A DNA stretch of 64,000 bases from Zopfochytrium polystomum (lineage: Eukaryota; Chytridiomycota; Chytridiomycetes; Chytridiales; Chytridiaceae), in NCBI GenBank assembly GCA_025765615.1, contig JAIVFJ010000001.1, positions 496,001 to 560,000 of the forward strand. The letters run 5' to 3'. Under the pieces are notes generated by a model. The model was not told where the DNA came from. It saw nothing but the letters and a program-made list of their open reading frames with translations, and ran no database searches. Shown here piece after piece: positions 54,224 to 64,000 of the stretch (its first letter is position 1; the number at the start of each line of letters is the position of its first letter). The translations under genes and the position numbers were made by a program.

Positions 54224-54859
54224 TTCGGGTGATGGACGAGGATGGGTTGGAGGACTTTGCTTCCTCTTTCGGTCGAGATTTTGGGCTTTTGGACAGCAAG
54301 GAGCCGCGTGTCTGTCCCACACAAAGGCTGAAAGGAGGGCTGATCAAAAGGACGCTGTCTGTCTGTCCGACTGCCTCTCTGTCCGTCAGTCATTCAGTCA
54401 GTCTAACCAGCCAGCCAGTCAGTTTGTCTGCCTGTCTGTCTGTATGTCTAACTGTCTGTCTGTCTGTCTGTATTCCAGTGCTTCATTCTGCCCAGGCAAT
54501 TCAATTCAATTGTGGCTGTGAAGTCATTCATTATAAATAATAAATATTTCCGAGACAACAAAGCACGCGCGGCGCGGCGAACTTTTTGTTTCCGCAGGGG
54601 GGTTTTTTTTTGTTTCGGACAAAGTCAGATAGATATTCGATCGAATACCTGAAATTTTCCGGCAGAGGCCATCTGGCGTATCAGACAACGCCGGTTTGTC
54701 GGAAACCCTTTGTCTGTCGGACATGCACCAGATGCTACCAATCCTGCTTTCGGGAAAAGGAGACGTTCGATATGGTAAAATCTATCTACACGCGCGCGCG
54801 TGGTGTGTGTGCGTGGCCTGCAGTCCTTCCAAAAACAAAACAGCGAGCATATGCGAGCG
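54224..54859. other. Intergenic region between proteases 4 and 5
   Basis: Contains CTGT tetranucleotide repeats (54355-54475) and AT-rich DNA. The purine/pyrimidine biased ORFs are not genes. Confidence 0.5.
54355..54475. repeat. CTGT/CAGT tetranucleotide repeat
   Basis: Imperfect TGTC and CAGT tetranucleotide units, strongest at 54434-54472. Confidence 0.85.
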
Positions 54860-54893
54860 CTAAAAGAAAACGAAGCCGGCCGCACCCGCTGCC

Positions 54894-54925
<32 letters not shown>

Positions 54926-56710
54926 CGCCACACCATTCTCAACACCCGCGCCCCCACAACAGACGCGGGACCCGCCCGAGCGGCCGCTTGCTTGCTGCGG
55001 ACTGCCCGGGGGCAGCCGCCCAAAGCCCAGCGCGAACCCAACGCTCCGCCGCCCGTAGTCAAACACCGTAAAGTAAGTCTGCAACAGCGTGTTCCCCAGC
55101 ACAAACATGTTTCCTCCTCCGCCGCCGCCGCCGCCGGTGCTCATGAACCCCAGCACGCACGTGCCGCCGCCGAGGTCCAGCACGTACTCGCGCGGCCCGA
55201 GCGTCACGTTCGCCGCGCCGCCAAAGAAAAAGGCCGCGACGGGCTTGCCGGAGGACGGCAGCGAGCACGGGACCACGTACACCGCCTGGCCCGTTGCCGA
55301 GAGCTGCTTGCGCACCGCGTTCGGGTACTGCCCACCCAGCGCGTCGAAAGCGGCAGGGGGCAGGAGCGCGAGCGAGGTGCCAGTGTCGACGATGCCGAAC
55401 GCCGAGGCCGCGGCCGATTTCGTCGATGTCAGTGACGAACCACTGTACTGCGCCGACCAGTCGCCAAAGCTGAAGGCTGTGATCGGCACCGTCCAGAGCC
55501 CTCCGATCACGCCTGCGGCGGTTGGCGCGGCGCTGGTTATGTTGACCCACTGTAACTGCCCTACAAAGTACTTTTCGTCGTACCCGCCGAACGTTAGCAC
55601 CGCAGCGATACCCCCCGGCTTGACATAGTAGCTGAACTGCGGATTCGGGACGATGCCCGCGTCCATCATCGCGCTGAAGATGGGCTTTGGTTGATTAGTC
55701 TGTTGCATCAACGATGCGCTGGAGGACGAGCTGGGTGGAAAGCTCAGGCCTACGATGCCGTCGACATCATTGGCAGAGTCGGAGGAACGCGGGGTGTAGA
55801 AATTAGCAAGACAAAACTCGGCAGAGGGCAATGTGTAGTTGCCGATAGTGACCGTGTCGAACGCGTTCGTGCCGGTCACGGAGCTTCCGTCGGCGTCTGG
55901 GCGACCAAAAGAAATGGTGAGAAATGCTTTCAAGTTTTCAAGTGAGAGAACAAGTTTGCTCACACTGGTCAGACGTTGGAAGGCTTCCCAATGTGAAGGT
56001 GGAACTTTTGCTGCCGTCAAAGGTTCGCGGTGCGTTGGTGCACGCCTGTAAAGCGACCCTGGTCAGTCCCTGCGTGAGAGGAGTTTTTCCAAAAATTGCT
56101 GTTTGCGCCTCAAGCGACACTCACGGGACTCTGACATTGGCTCGAGAGAACCCAGAAATCCGCAGATCCTACTTTGCCGTTGAGCATGGAGAAAGCGAAC
56201 GTGCGGCCAGCCAAACACACGGTGTCTGCTTCACTTACCAGTGTCAAACAGCACTTGGAAAGTCTGCGGCGGCGTGCCAACGTTTATGGGTGCCCTGTAC
56301 TGCTCTCGTAAATACCAATCAACAGTCCGCTCCGGCGCACCAGATCGTTTCCGCCCCCACCCACCTCGCTGATCGTCACAAACTGCGGCGTTGCGTCCAC
56401 GTCTGTGCCCGACGCCTTGACGGGTCGACTGTCTTCGGCGAGAAGGTTACGGAGGATGGTGCGGGGATTGCGATCGGCGGAGAGGGCCAGAAGCTCGATG
56501 CTGCTGCTAAAAGTTGGTTGGTGACGTGCATCTGTGTCATTACACTGCTTTTTTGAAGACAAGCCGAGGCAAGCGGAACGGTCTGCTCAACCTTGTTGAA
56601 AGTGCTGTTGTTGCAGCGACGCAGGGGTGCGCTATGAGGAGGGTTGCGGCTGAGGCAATAGCGGCGGCGGCGGCGGCAACGACGACCCGCCAGGAAGTGG
56701 TTGTGCGCAT
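54860..56710 (-). CDS. Pepsin-like aspartic protease 5 (A1, poly-Met C-terminus)
   Basis: Exon 1 from 56710, signal peptide SWRVVVAAAAAAIASAATLL; donor GTTGAG at 56591. Propeptide IELLALSADRNPRTILRNLL to KASGTD. Then INVGTPPQTFQVLFDTG, phase-1 intron, SADFWVLSSQCQS; next exon CTNAPRTFDGSKSSTF; main exon with DADGSSVTGTNAFDTVTI, second site GIVDTGTSLALLPP, late TLLQTYFTVFDYGRRSVGFALGFG, stop 54860. The C-terminal hydrophobic tail contains MMMMMMVMMMM, encoded by an (ATG)n microsatellite (54894-54931), then AAGAAGFVFF. A Gly-run (GGGGGGGG) sits at about 55125. This tail is the only hydrophobic stretch that could serve as a GPI signal. Best assembled of the group apart from the intron boundaries. 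Confidence 0.87.
54894..54931. repeat. (CAT)n microsatellite inside protease 5
   Basis: Twelve CAT-type units on the plus strand with one or two substitutions, read as poly-Met on the minus strand within the coding tail of protease 5. Confidence 0.9.
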
Positions 56711-57164
56711 TTGCCGATGGCTTGCTCAAAGACACCGCCCGCAAAAAAGTGATTTCGGGTGTGAGCAGCTACGACTATTTATTTCAATACTGAAGAGACA
56801 ACATAGAAAGGCGAAAGCGAGAAGGGCGACAGTGTGGAAGCGGCCCAGAGAGAGGAACAGGCACAGGAAAAGCAGTGAAATAGCGGAACCGGAATTTGAA
56901 AGTCCGAAATAGTAAGGACTTCATCGAGAGACAACCAAACAACCGACCAAAAGCAAGATCAGAAAAACGATTGGAAGAGGGTCGCTTGAAACACCACCTA
57001 AACGCAATAACAAAAGGTCCACCAAAAAAGGCGAGTGACATAAAGCGAGGAAAACCAAAATATAAAAATGCCGTCATCATACCGGCAAGGGGCAACCGAA
57101 CCCTTATAAAACACAGCAACCTCCTCTTCTTCCTTTTTTTTTTTTTTTTTTTTTTCTTTCTTTT
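56711..57164. other. Intergenic region, protease 5 to Kv channel
   Basis: No gene recognised. A T24 run (57132-57155) ends ten bases 3' of the channel stop codon, on the coding strand an A24. Confidence 0.55.
57132..57155. repeat. T24 homopolymer
   Basis: Uninterrupted T run, immediately downstream of the Kv channel stop. Confidence 0.9.
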
Positions 57165-60100
57165 TTACACCTCGGCAAGCACCTTCATCAATCTCCGGTA
57201 CGTCTTCTCGTCTCGACAGTCGATCCGCAGCTTGAGCATCTCGTCCGCCTTGCTCCTCCCGTCGTCGCTCCGCCAGTCTCCCGCCCGAATAATCACCCGC
57301 GCCGGGAACCCGTCCCCGCCGAGCTTCAGCCCCGCCGACCGCTCCACCTCGCGGATCGTCGGGTGCGACGGGTGCTGCTGCAACGACCCCAGCCCCGACC
57401 CAGCAGGGAGCGATGGCGGCAGCGGCAGGCTGCTCCGCGACGCTGCTCCGGCGGACGACGAAAGGTACTGCGCGGCGAGCGGCGGAGGAGACGGGGTCGC
57501 GCCGCCATCGGCCCGCCGGGGGATTGGGATCGGCGACGCGCGGGACGCCACCGGGGCTGCGCCTGACGACGACGATGACGACGACGAAGCAAAGACGCTG
57601 GAGAGACGCGAGACGGGGAGCGACGGCGACGTCGACACGCGCTGCAGCGGCAGCAGCGGCAGGTGCCGGCTGGGACCGCCAGCCGCGGACAAGGGGCTCA
57701 GCGAGTGGCGACGCTCGTCCGGCGGTGGTGTCCCTCCGACGACGATGGTGGAGGCGGTGTCGTCCGAGTGCGGTGACGTGCGGTGGTGATTGAAAAGGCG
57801 GGCGACCGACTGAAGCCGGATGAACGGGGTGGGTGATGTTGCAGGCGGGCTGAGTTCGGAGCCGTCGAGGTCGTTGTTGTCGTGCGGTGATGGGATATCT
57901 TGGGCCGTGGTTGTGGTAGCAACATCTTCGACAACTGCGTCTGCTTCGGCTGCTTCCGAGTGAAGCGCGTCGGCTTCCTTGGCATCGGGGACCTTGTCTG
58001 CGTGCTCGCCGGCTGACTGCGTCGAGCCGAGTTTGTCTTCCTCAACATTCGATGTTCGGGCGGTCGAATGGTCAGAAGTGGCAAGCGCCCAGCCTCTGTC
58101 ATCAGCTGCATCAGCATGATGACCGTCGTCGGCATTGTACGTGTGGCCAGAGTCGCGCTCGGCTACAACCAACTCAGTTATGCCATCGGGACCTGTCTCC
58201 ACAGCGCCGTTCTTGGTTTCCACCTCCTCCTCCTCCGCTTTGGAGCTTCTGTCTGACACAGCGCTCCCCGACTTGAACCACGAGATGGCCATCTTCCGCT
58301 TCGACCTGGGTCTAAGTTTACCTCGCCGTCCGAGAGCTGCAGCCGCAGCTTTATCGTCCTCCCTGTCTTGAGCAGTCTGCATCCTCGCCCGCGCCATTCG
58401 TCTCGCGCGTTCGTGGGACTCTTTTCGCATTACAAAGAGGTCGATTACTTCTCCATACTGCAGCGTGATCATGGATAGCGGGAAAGCAATGATGAACAGG
58501 GAAATTATCCTGTTGTGCAGGTCAGCGAACGGGAACAGTCAAAAGATAGAAATCGCCAATTCTTCAAAGTAACCAATTAAGTACCAAACTTACATTACGA
58601 CCTGAAAAGCGTAGATGTCGTTCAAAGCCATGGAATGCAGAAACCGTCAACAATCGTCAGCTAACGACAGCAATGTATTTCCAACCGAACACGAAAGACG
58701 AGAAATGGACAAAAAACCGCTTACGGTCATCACAAGCTTTCCACCAGCCGATTTCGGAGCAACGTCTCCATATCCCTGTGGCCCACGATCTGATCAGTCA
58801 AAAGCTGGGTGATTATTGAATTAAAGGTGAAACCAACCGTTGTTGTGAGAGTGACCATGGTTATCCAAAACTGCCAGTGAAGAGAGCGTTTGAAGAAAGG
58901 GTTAGGAGGCGACCGAAAAGCAAGGATAAGAAAGCGGGTGACTTACGCAGTCAACGATGGACTGAAAAGGGGAGCGTGCATCGTCAGCAACGTAGTACCA
59001 ACCGCCGTTGACGAATCGCTCTCCGGTTTGTTCAACGAAGAAGAGGATGGACGAAAAGAGGACAACAACCAAAACAATCATATAGAAGAGGAGCCAAATT
59101 CCTGGGTTTCGGAGTGGAGGCGCGGTTGAAAAGAAGGTCGAAAGAAAAATGGTTAGCACCTTCTGTGTCAAAGACGAGAAGCGCAACTCCCCGCCGCATC
59201 GCCGCATCGCCGCATACCGTCAACCGACATGGACACCGCCTTGAGCATGAACCTCAGCTTCTCCGACTTTTGCACAATCTTGAACAGCCTCAGGATCCTG
59301 AGCGCGCGAAACACCCGCATGGCGGTATTCACGTGGTCCCACCCGTAAATCTTGTCGACCACGCCGTTCAACCCCGTCCCGTCCTTTGCTGCCTCCCACA
59401 CGGCGATAGTGACCTCGGCGTAGAACGGCAGCGTCGCGACGGCGTCCAGCGCCACCCACCGCCACGACAGCAGGCCCGTCTCTATCGAAGTGCTCGCGCG
59501 CCCCGCCCCCGTGCCCCAGTCCGGAAACTCGTGCTCGTCCGCCGACGCCTCGATCGCGGCCCGCCGGTCGATCCACCGCGACAGCCACCGCCCCGACGAG
59601 CTGAGACCTAGCCGGTGCACCCACGTCTGGATCGCGGCAAAGACGTGCCGCCGGCGCTTGGGGCGGCGCAGGCTCAGCGCGCTCATGAGGATCTCGATCG
59701 AGAAGATGGCGGTGCAGAGCAGGTCGAAGAAGAAGAGGGTTGCGTGGGCCGACAGCGGCATCGACGGCTCCGAGGCGAGGCAGAGGACCACGACCGAGAC
59801 AATGATGGCCGCGGTGAAGATCCAGTTGATCAGCTTGGACACGAGGAAGAGGAGGATGACGGACTTTGCGGTGGGGCAGCCGAGCTCGGGACATCCGGTC
59901 GGACAGGTGCACAGGGAAGGCTTGCATGGAGTCCTTGGCAAGCCGGACGTCGAGGGACTGGATCGGGAGGAGGTTGCCGGCGTTGACGAGGAAGAAGAGC
60001 TTGGCTCTCCAGACGTGCATCGTGAGGGTGAGGGAGAGCATCTGCGACAGGACCTGGTGGGTCAGGAGGGACTTGGACGAGTGCGGCGAGTAGTCGTCGT

Positions 60101-60266
60101 CGTCGTCGTCTCCGTAAGCTCTGCCGCCGACGGGGCCGCCGCCCTCGTTGTCGCTGTTGTTGTTGGACCGGTAGCCGTCTCCGGTGCTCTTGATGGATCG
60201 CTGACGGCGGGAGCTCCGATCGTCGTCCGCGTTCATGACGGTCAGCGACCGCATCTGGCGCTTCAT
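57165..60266 (-). CDS. Voltage-gated potassium channel
   Basis: Plasma-membrane K+ channel. Start 60266; cytosolic N-terminus with acidic run (GDDDDDDYSP). S1 around VILLFLVSKLINWIFTAAII, S2 LFFFDLLCTAIFSIEIL, S3 VALDAVATLPFYAEVTIAVW, S4 RVFRALRILRLFKIVQK with Arg/Lys every third position, S5 LLFYMIVLVVVLFSSILF. Selectivity filter TTTGYGD is formed by splicing ACAACG to GGATATGGAGAC (donor GTTGGT near 58838). S6 KLVMTVV|MIISLFIIAF|PLSMITL is joined across two introns (58730s and 58515s). Cytosolic C-terminus of about 420 residues, Ser/Ala/Asp-rich with basic segments; it ends TYRRLMKVLAEV. A frame correction is needed between DSMQAFPVHL and the S1 segment (near 59900). The long tail has no known regulatory domain. 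Confidence 0.88.
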
Positions 60267-61431
60267 GGCTGCGCACGGCGATGGGGTGGCACAGATGGAG
60301 AAGGGGCCCGCCTACTGCTGAAGACGACAAGGGTCCACTCACTGACTGACTGACTGACTGAGTGCAAAAAAGGGAAAAACGAACGATGATAAGCGAATGA
60401 GGACAAGAAGTCGGTTCCAATCAATGCAGCGTGGTGTCTGCCAACCACTCTCACCTTGGGTTATCAATTTGGTGTTTATTTGCGGCAATGCAGGCAAGAC
60501 AAACATAACCCAACCTTCCCCTGAAACCATCGCGCCACCAGGTGCCGACAATCACTACCTGCAGTCACTGATAGGATTTGGAGAGAAGACCCCACTCTCC
60601 AAAAAAGAAAGTTTACTCCGCCAAGGCTGTCGGCAGTGAAAAAGTCTGCCATGGGAGGGAACTGATATTGTCCCTAAGTGGCCATGACAAATAGTGGTCA
60701 GCGCCATTCAATGCAACATTTGAAAGTGTGAAAAAAAAAAATCTTTATTCATAATTCATCGTGCGCCATCCACTGATCTGTGATGGTAATCGCCACTCTG
60801 TTTGCCTTGAAATTTTCCATTTCCCTCGCGCTCACCGCGGCGCACATCGAAGCTTTGCTTCTATCTGTCAGAGAACGTGAACTCGATGATCCCGGCCTTT
60901 CCGCTGCGTCAACTCGTAGCGCTGTGACTCCCGAAGAAAATCTTTCGGGCACATCGGCAAACCCTGGACCCGAGCACGCGGGCAGAGAGCCGCTGCAGCG
61001 ATCGATGCTCCCCGGCAGCGAATGGGAAAGCAGACGATTTCCGCAAACGGGAGAGCGCAAAAATTCGTCAACTCTCGCCAGCTGCATGGGAACGTCGGGT
61101 TCGATTTCTGGGGTGTTTGTAGGGACATCAGTGGAAGTCCACAGCACAAGGAAGCTTGAGACAGCCCCCCAGGAATTTGTCCAGTATGGCCATAGAGCGC
61201 GTGATGATTCTTCACATAATTTAATTGTTAGCCATAAATGTAAGATTCATCAGCAACGTACCTTTGGAGCCAATCAACCACCCGAGAACATTAGATATTG
61301 TCAATGACCCTTCGTACATCAGCTCTTCTTCGGTCGCAGGGGCCCGTTCTGGTGGAACGACGACTCGAACTCGAAGTGCATCATTTCGAGATTTGGGGAA
61401 GCCGCGGTCACCAATCTGATTTTTACGTAAA
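60267..61431. other. Intergenic region
   Basis: No gene recognised. Contains CTGACTGA-type repeats at 60340-60360, then DNA of moderate AT content. Plus-strand ORF 60780-61307 has no conserved segment. Confidence 0.5.
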
Positions 61432-64000
61432 CTAAACAACCAACGCGGTAAGAGTAGAGCTGCGACTGCCATTAAAGTGAACTTGCATTTGATGCTCCAC
61501 GAATTCAACTGCACTTTTAAACTCGGCAAATGTTCGGTTCAGATGCCCCTTTCCAGCGGCAGGATCAACGATATCACCCCAGCTTCCAGCAAATACTGCC
61601 GAGACCGGAAACCTGGAGCACCAATCAGAAATGTCCTCGCCTGTCGTCACCACGCCGGCTTGCTTTGCAAAAGAACGACATAGCGTGCCGTACTGACGCT
61701 TCATCGCGGCAGCGTCTGAGTCTGGAAGGTCCTGTGTTGGATTTGTCCACGGTGTCCCTGGCACAACGGCGTCATCCAGAGTCGTCACTATCAAAGGGTG
61801 GCGGTTCTGCACGATCAAGGCACAGCCAGTCAAAAAAGCTGATGCTGCATACTGCTGGGAGCTGCACGCGAGTGTCCTTAGTCGAGAATTCTCCGCTTTC
61901 ACGAAAATGTGCAGATTTGGGGGACCGTCCTGCGAACTTAATCGGTTTTCGAATGAAATTTTGCCGCTTCCTTTGGCCTTTTGCTCCGCGTTTAGCAAAG
62001 CCAAAATTGTTTCTGATATTCTTCGCTGGTCTGCAAGATCTTCGGTTGATGTTTGCAGCAACACTATGTCGAACGAGGCGAGGAATCGGAAGATTTGAGG
62101 AACTCTTTCGGTCATTTCAGCTAATCGAGTTCCTTTGAGGCTACCGATCTTGAACGTGACAAGATCCAGCTTTTCCCCACCTTTTGCTTTGTTAGCCTCA
62201 TTTACAGAAATACTTCCTACCTTTTTCAATTACATAGCTTACAGGAAGAAAACCTCCACCGACATCAATTGCACAAGCTTCATGTCGGGCAGAAATACGG
62301 TCTTCAGCAAGCAGTCCGCCAACAGCTTTTCGAAATGTCTTGGAGTATTCATAGACAGAATCGCAAATATTTGGGTGCGAAGCGTTTGGAGGAGCAGGCG
62401 TCAAGCATTCTTCAGCATCAACATAGTTTCGGGCAACTGGTGAAAATCGGCGTGGAGAGGAATGTGTTGCAGGTGGGACTGTTGGAGTCCAGATGTACGA
62501 AGAGACTGGTACGGAGCTGGACGGAAACCACATCCTGCATGGTTTTTTGGGACATTTAATGAGATTTACGGTTCAAAGTGACCTACCAATCGTCAAGATG
62601 GTGTCCTCGAACTTCTTCTAGAAGCTTTGAAAGATCCTCATCGAATACTCCACCGACAATGATTGGAAGTCCGTATCGTGTTCGCACCTGGTCCATGATA
62701 AAAAGAAGAAGCAATAGCTCTGCCCTATGAGTCATGACATATCTTGGTCGCCAATTTGTATTTATGATGACAAGCTAATGATGCAGCGTATTGGTTTCGG
62801 AAATGACATTACTTTAATTGCGTCTGCAGCAGAAATTCAAACCTTTTGCTTCGTTTTTTTCGATGTAATAAGGTTCACAGACGGTAGCTCTACATTGGCT
62901 CCGGCGAAAGCTTCAAGAATACTCCTACGCTGTGCGGCAACCTCCGGTGTGACAGATTCTTCTGAAAGGATAGTCTCTTCAAAGCATGGTTGAACATCGA
63001 ATAGATCGTTTCGATACCCCAACCGAGTGGATGAGTGTAGGAAAATGTGCGAGAAGCGCGAATTTGAGCACGTTTCGGTGAGGGATAGGCGTGCCTTAAA
63101 TGCGGTCGGAAGGTTCATGGTCTCAAACGTCAGGTACCTTGCAGATTGAAGTAGGAGAAAGACCGCCTGCGGGAATAGGAAAGCCAAACGCTCACGAACA
63201 TATGGCGACATCTCAGATGTGCCAAGAAGATTCACTGAAGCCACTACAATGCAGTTTGGTCAGTTACAGAGGGCTCCGCTGCATTCAACAGCCCACCGTG
63301 GAAACGAATATCTATGTCGAACTCGAAAGTCATGATTTCAATGACCTCCGCTCTAAACAGGTCCGATAAAGTATTCGATGACGGTTGGCGGATATTCACA
63401 GAACGAGAGGTGGTCTGCGCCAACGATGACTGTGCCACAGCAGTGACAAAACCGCAAACAAGGGGCTTTGTCAACAAAGTCGTAAGAGTCGCATTCCCTG
63501 TTTGGCGGATCAGTTTTTTTTGTGAACCTTTTCTGGTTTTTGTTTAACGAACCGTAAGTAGCATTTAAAGTAAACTGCAGCCATCCAAGGAAGTTGCGAA
63601 CGACAGGCAGTGTGACGGTTGCCACTTTTCCATCAACAGAGACTTTGGTTGAAATGGTTGTAATATCGATGGACTGTTTGGAGTCGATCGCACCAGAGAT
63701 GACTAATAATTGTTGCCCAGGTGCGAATGACGAGAGAGGCGCAAGGCGGTGTTTGATCTGTCCCAAAAAGCCCTTCGCTTCTGGAATCGAAACAGTCGCA
63801 TTTTCTAATGAAATATTGAACTGAAGCGTTGTTCCAATCAAGCATCTGTTGAGCTAAGCCTCAGCTTAAGTTGAGCAAACCATTGGTACTCTCACCGCTC
63901 AAAGTATGACGCTTGAACTGAATCTGGTCGCACTATTTCCACAGCAGCAACAGTTCCATCCTTGTCACCTTGGCTGGTACTGGTAGGTGTTCCTGCTACG
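61432..64000 (-). CDS. Partial gene entering from the right; EEP-like segment at its end
   Basis: Minus-strand gene, 5' end outside the window. Several in-frame pieces look like exons: IGTTLQFNISLENATVSI to SFAPGQQLLVISG (63841-63560), a region with SVNLLGTSEMSPYVRERL (63244) to SKKTKQKV, RTRYGLPIIVGGVFDEDLSK (about 62680-62620), and a last long exon, LDLVTFKIGSLKGTRLAEMT then FDIVLLQTSTEDLADQRR, ALIVQNRHPLIVTTLDD, ending at 61432. The FDIVLLQ and IIVGG segments resemble the core of endonuclease/exonuclease/phosphatase-fold proteins, but order and catalytic residues are not clear. Codon use is less GC-biased than in neighbours, so recent transfer or lower expression is possible. Function not assigned. 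Confidence 0.4.

Noticed and set aside
54800..55435. Plus-strand His-rich ORF (HHHHHHHHHH run)
   Set aside because: It is the antisense reading of the (ATG)n repeat in protease 5.
59220..60266. A distinct Arg/Pro-rich protein in the N-terminal frame of the Kv gene
   Set aside because: Beyond about residue 120 it is the out-of-frame translation of the S1-S4 region; the membrane segments lie in the neighbouring frame.
1..64000. Viral, transposase or reverse-transcriptase genes
   Set aside because: None of their motifs (for example integrase DDE, RT YxDD) seen in any frame.

Overview
The window is nuclear DNA of a fungus. Genes are GC-rich (about 60% in exons) and carry many short spliceosomal introns (roughly 55-270 bases, GT...AG). 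The recognisable proteins are eukaryotic and partly fungus-typical: a SIT4/PP6 phosphatase, mitochondrial TIM16, GPI-type pepsin-like proteases, a GT32 mannosyltransferase-like enzyme, a CCCH/CHY zinc-finger protein and a SYLF-domain protein. The mix (alpha-carbonic anhydrase, voltage-gated potassium channel, five pepsins, small metallothionein, intron-rich genes) fits an early-diverging, possibly zoosporic, fungus. That lineage is inference; nothing in the window fixes the species.

Layout. 0.4-4.7 kb: three tandem copies of a secreted 274-residue protein with shared promoter elements, the middle copy frameshifted. 5.6-8.6 kb: PP6-type phosphatase and an NTF2-like protein. 8.6-10.6 kb: gene-poor stretch with a heat-shock-element-like array. 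10.6-14.8 kb: pepsin-like protease 1 and a GT32 glycosyltransferase. 15.3-21.7 kb: an unassigned multi-exon gene, a fused YdcZ-type transporter and an F-box/LRR gene. 23.2-26.4 kb: cytochrome P450 and TIM16, divergent. 27.2-28.8 kb: a decayed tandem repeat with a protein-like core. 29.5-38.2 kb: alpha-carbonic anhydrase, SYLF/Q-rich protein, CCCH/CHY protein and a three-exon metallothionein. 39.8-44.0 kb: proteases 2 and 3. 45.2-51.6 kb: short-chain dehydrogenase, AlkB-like dioxygenase, a tRNA-Gly-like element and a protein with three dsRNA-binding-like domains. 52.5-56.7 kb: proteases 4 and 5. 57.2-60.3 kb: Kv channel. 61.4 kb to the end: a gene entering from the right.

How the genes relate. 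All five proteases lie on the minus strand. They share a signal peptide, a propeptide ending in an ASGSD/ASGTD-type segment, two DTG(S/T) active sites and a hydrophobic C-terminus suggesting a GPI anchor. Together with the three secreted copies, the GPI-like carbonic anhydrase and the type II membrane glycosyltransferase, the window is rich in cell-surface functions. Housekeeping genes are interleaved and nothing looks like an operon or a biosynthetic cluster.

Caveat for every gene model: at least ten genes need a one-base correction, mostly removal of one base and often in a short homopolymer, to keep a clearly conserved domain in frame. This suggests residual insertion errors in the assembly more than mass pseudogenisation. 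Gene models below quote the splice sites I could read; where frames break I say so.
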